From DASXAI01 sp963728985 (GTDB lineage Bacteria > Actinomycetota > Acidimicrobiia > Acidimicrobiales > Ilumatobacteraceae): a stretch of DNA of 64,000 nt. The first letter of the stretch is position 1; each line of letters begins with the position of its first letter. This document shows, in pieces, positions 62,895 through 64,000 of the stretch. The translations under genes and the position numbers were made by a program. The notes beneath the pieces were generated by a model. That model worked only from the letters and a program-made list of their open reading frames with translations. It searched no databases and was not told the origin of the DNA. The stretch lies in assembly GCA_963728985.1 (NCBI GenBank), contig CAVSME010000002.1:124001-188000 (forward strand), in the 5' to 3' direction.

Positions 62895-62982
62895 CGGGCC
62901 CGCGACACCCGACACCAGCCCGGCCGGGGGTTCCCGTGGAATCCCCGGCCGTTGCGCGTCCGGCCCCGAGTAGAACTCGGCC

Positions 62983-63447
62983 ATGGTCCGCCGCGCCGCC
63001 TCCGCCGACGCCGTCGAGGTCACCCGGCTCCGGCGCCTCATGTTCACGGCCATGGGCCTCGACTGCGACCGCGTCGACTGGGAGCGGCCGTGCATCGCGT
63101 TCTTCGAGCACCATCTCGGCACGCCCACCGTCGTGGCCATGGTGGTCGACGCCCCGGACGGCGCCGGCCTGGCCGCCAGCGGCGTCATCGAGATGAGCCG
63201 CCAGATCCCGTCACCGCGTGCGCCACGCGGCACGAACGCGTACATCAGCACGATCTCCACAGACCCGCGCTGGCGACGGCGAGGCATGGCGGCGGCGATC
63301 ATGGAGGCGTTGCTGGAGGTGGCCCGCGAGGCCGGCATCGACAACGTCGACCTGCACGCGACCGCCGAGGGGCGCCCGCTCTACGAGCGCCTCGGCTTCG
63401 CGGAACGGCCGGGCAACCCGGCCATGCGGCTGGCACTCGTGCCGTGA
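62983..63447 (+). CDS. GNAT-family N-acetyltransferase
   Basis: A 154-residue acetyltransferase with the acetyl-CoA-binding strand and loop ISTISTDPRWRRRGMAAAIM (the R/Q-x-x-G-x-A/G element is RRRGMA). A family helix, LEVAREAGIDNVDLHATAEG, follows, then PLYERLGFAERPGNPAMRLA. The substrate is unknown. It starts at ATG 62983. Confidence 0.88.
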   Translation: MVRRAASADAVEVTRLRRLMFTAMGLDCDRVDWERPCIAFFEHHLGTPTVVAMVVDAPDGAGLAASGVIEMSRQIPSPRAPRGTNAYISTISTDPRWRRRGMAAAIMEALLEVAREAGIDNVDLHATAEGRPLYERLGFAERPGNPAMRLALVP

Positions 63448-63487
63448 AATCCACCACCGGCACGGACGGCCGCTGCACACTGACACC

Positions 63488-64000
63488 GTGAGCCCCATCT
63501 CCTATGGCGACGACGTCCCCGACGAATCCGAGCTGCGCCTGTGCGGTGACGTGGCCACCAAGCGAGTGGTGGAGCTGGGACTGGGTGCGGGCACGGCGAA
63601 CGCCATCACGTTCGCGGCACTGGGCGCCAAGACGATGGCCGTCGAACCCTCGGGTGATCTGGTGGCGGCCGCTCGCCGCGAGGCCGAGCGGGCCGAGGTG
63701 CGCGTCGAGTTCCACCAGGGCGAGCTGGCCGACCTCGGGTTCGCCACGAGCGCGTCGGTCGACCTCGTGTTCTCGGCCGGTGCACTGGCCGCCGTCGACG
63801 ACCTCCCGCGCGTGTTCCGCCAGGTGCACCGGATCCTGAAGCCGGGCGCGCCGCTGGTGTTCTCGTTGCCCCACCCGATCGCCGCCATGCTCGAAGGCGG
63901 TGAGGTGGTGCTGCGCAAGCCCTATTGGTCGACGGGCGCCCGGACCACCAGCGACCTCTTCACGGCGTTGCAGCGGGCCAACTTCCAGGTGGACACCATC
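63488..64000 (+). CDS. SAM-dependent methyltransferase, cut by window end
   Basis: The first 171 residues of a class I methyltransferase from GTG 63488. Motif I is VVELGLGAGTANAITFAALG, followed by MAVEPSGDLVAAARREAERA, the acidic loop EFHQGELADLGFATSASVDL, VFSAGALAAVDDLPRVFRQV and LKPGAPLVFSLPHPIAAMLE. The C-terminus is outside the window. Confidence 0.88.
   Translation, partial: MSPISYGDDVPDESELRLCGDVATKRVVELGLGAGTANAITFAALGAKTMAVEPSGDLVAAARREAERAEVRVEFHQGELADLGFATSASVDLVFSAGALAAVDDLPRVFRQVHRILKPGAPLVFSLPHPIAAMLEGGEVVLRKPYWSTGARTTSDLFTALQRANFQVDTI

Overview
The window is high-GC DNA from an actinobacterium. Three things point that way. The order rpsF-ssb-rpsR-rplI-dnaB (56.7-52.5 kb), with a DUF5318 gene, a PadR regulator and ino1 to its right (60.5-62.9 kb), resembles the mycobacterial rpsF/dnaB/ino1 neighbourhood. 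There is a deazaflavin (F420)-type nitroreductase-like protein and a B12-dependent class II ribonucleotide reductase. There is also a large acyl-CoA block with DUF6285 and phosphotransferase genes. I think class Acidimicrobiia is the best guess, but this is inference. The density of interrupted genes suggests draft or metagenome-derived sequence.

Layout. 0-4.4 kb is a loose set of single genes: a truncated lincosamide-type nucleotidyltransferase, an aldo/keto reductase, a glyoxalase-fold protein, a calycin-like protein and a deazaflavin-type protein. It ends with a broken 3' half of tRNA-Gly. 4.4-13.2 kb is accessory: two coupled unknown proteins (membrane plus propeller-like), a serine hydrolase, then a five-gene cluster with a repeated DGD motif module, an LQxxxGNxxV segment and a frameshifted HExxH protein. 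13.3-15.0 kb is a compact restriction-modification locus (RAMA-like reader, MT-A70 methylase, BglII-like nuclease) with two AGATCT sites in its promoter. 15.1-22.7 kb holds nrdJ with a promoter and NrdR-like box, a B12/radical-SAM protein, a two-component system, a small secreted helical protein and an SDR. 22.8-27.8 kb is a branched-chain-type ABC importer. 28-39.3 kb is acyl-CoA metabolism: two TetR regulators, thioesterases, a cyclase, two acyl-CoA ligases, an enoyl-CoA hydratase, DUF6285, a phosphotransferase and an acyl-CoA dehydrogenase. Two matching operator-like sites probably tie this block together.

39.3-52.5 kb is a mixed region: cell-wall and secreted proteins, pirin, a cation/proton antiporter, P450, an ArsB-like permease, a truncated globin, an ArsR/SRPBCC pair, ClpP, acylphosphatase and an L,D-transpeptidase. 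52.5-56.7 kb is the replication/ribosome cluster, with an intein in the DnaB P-loop. 57.5-60.5 kb carries four small genes (two 2-oxoglutarate oxygenases, a DUF192 protein and a zinc ribbon) bracketed by two inverted, non-coding elements with 17-19 bp terminal repeats. 60.5-64 kb has DUF5318, PadR-ino1, a GNAT acetyltransferase and a methyltransferase cut by the window edge.

At least five genes, including the normally essential dnaB, are broken by small frameshifts. The simplest reading is sequence error rather than gene decay.
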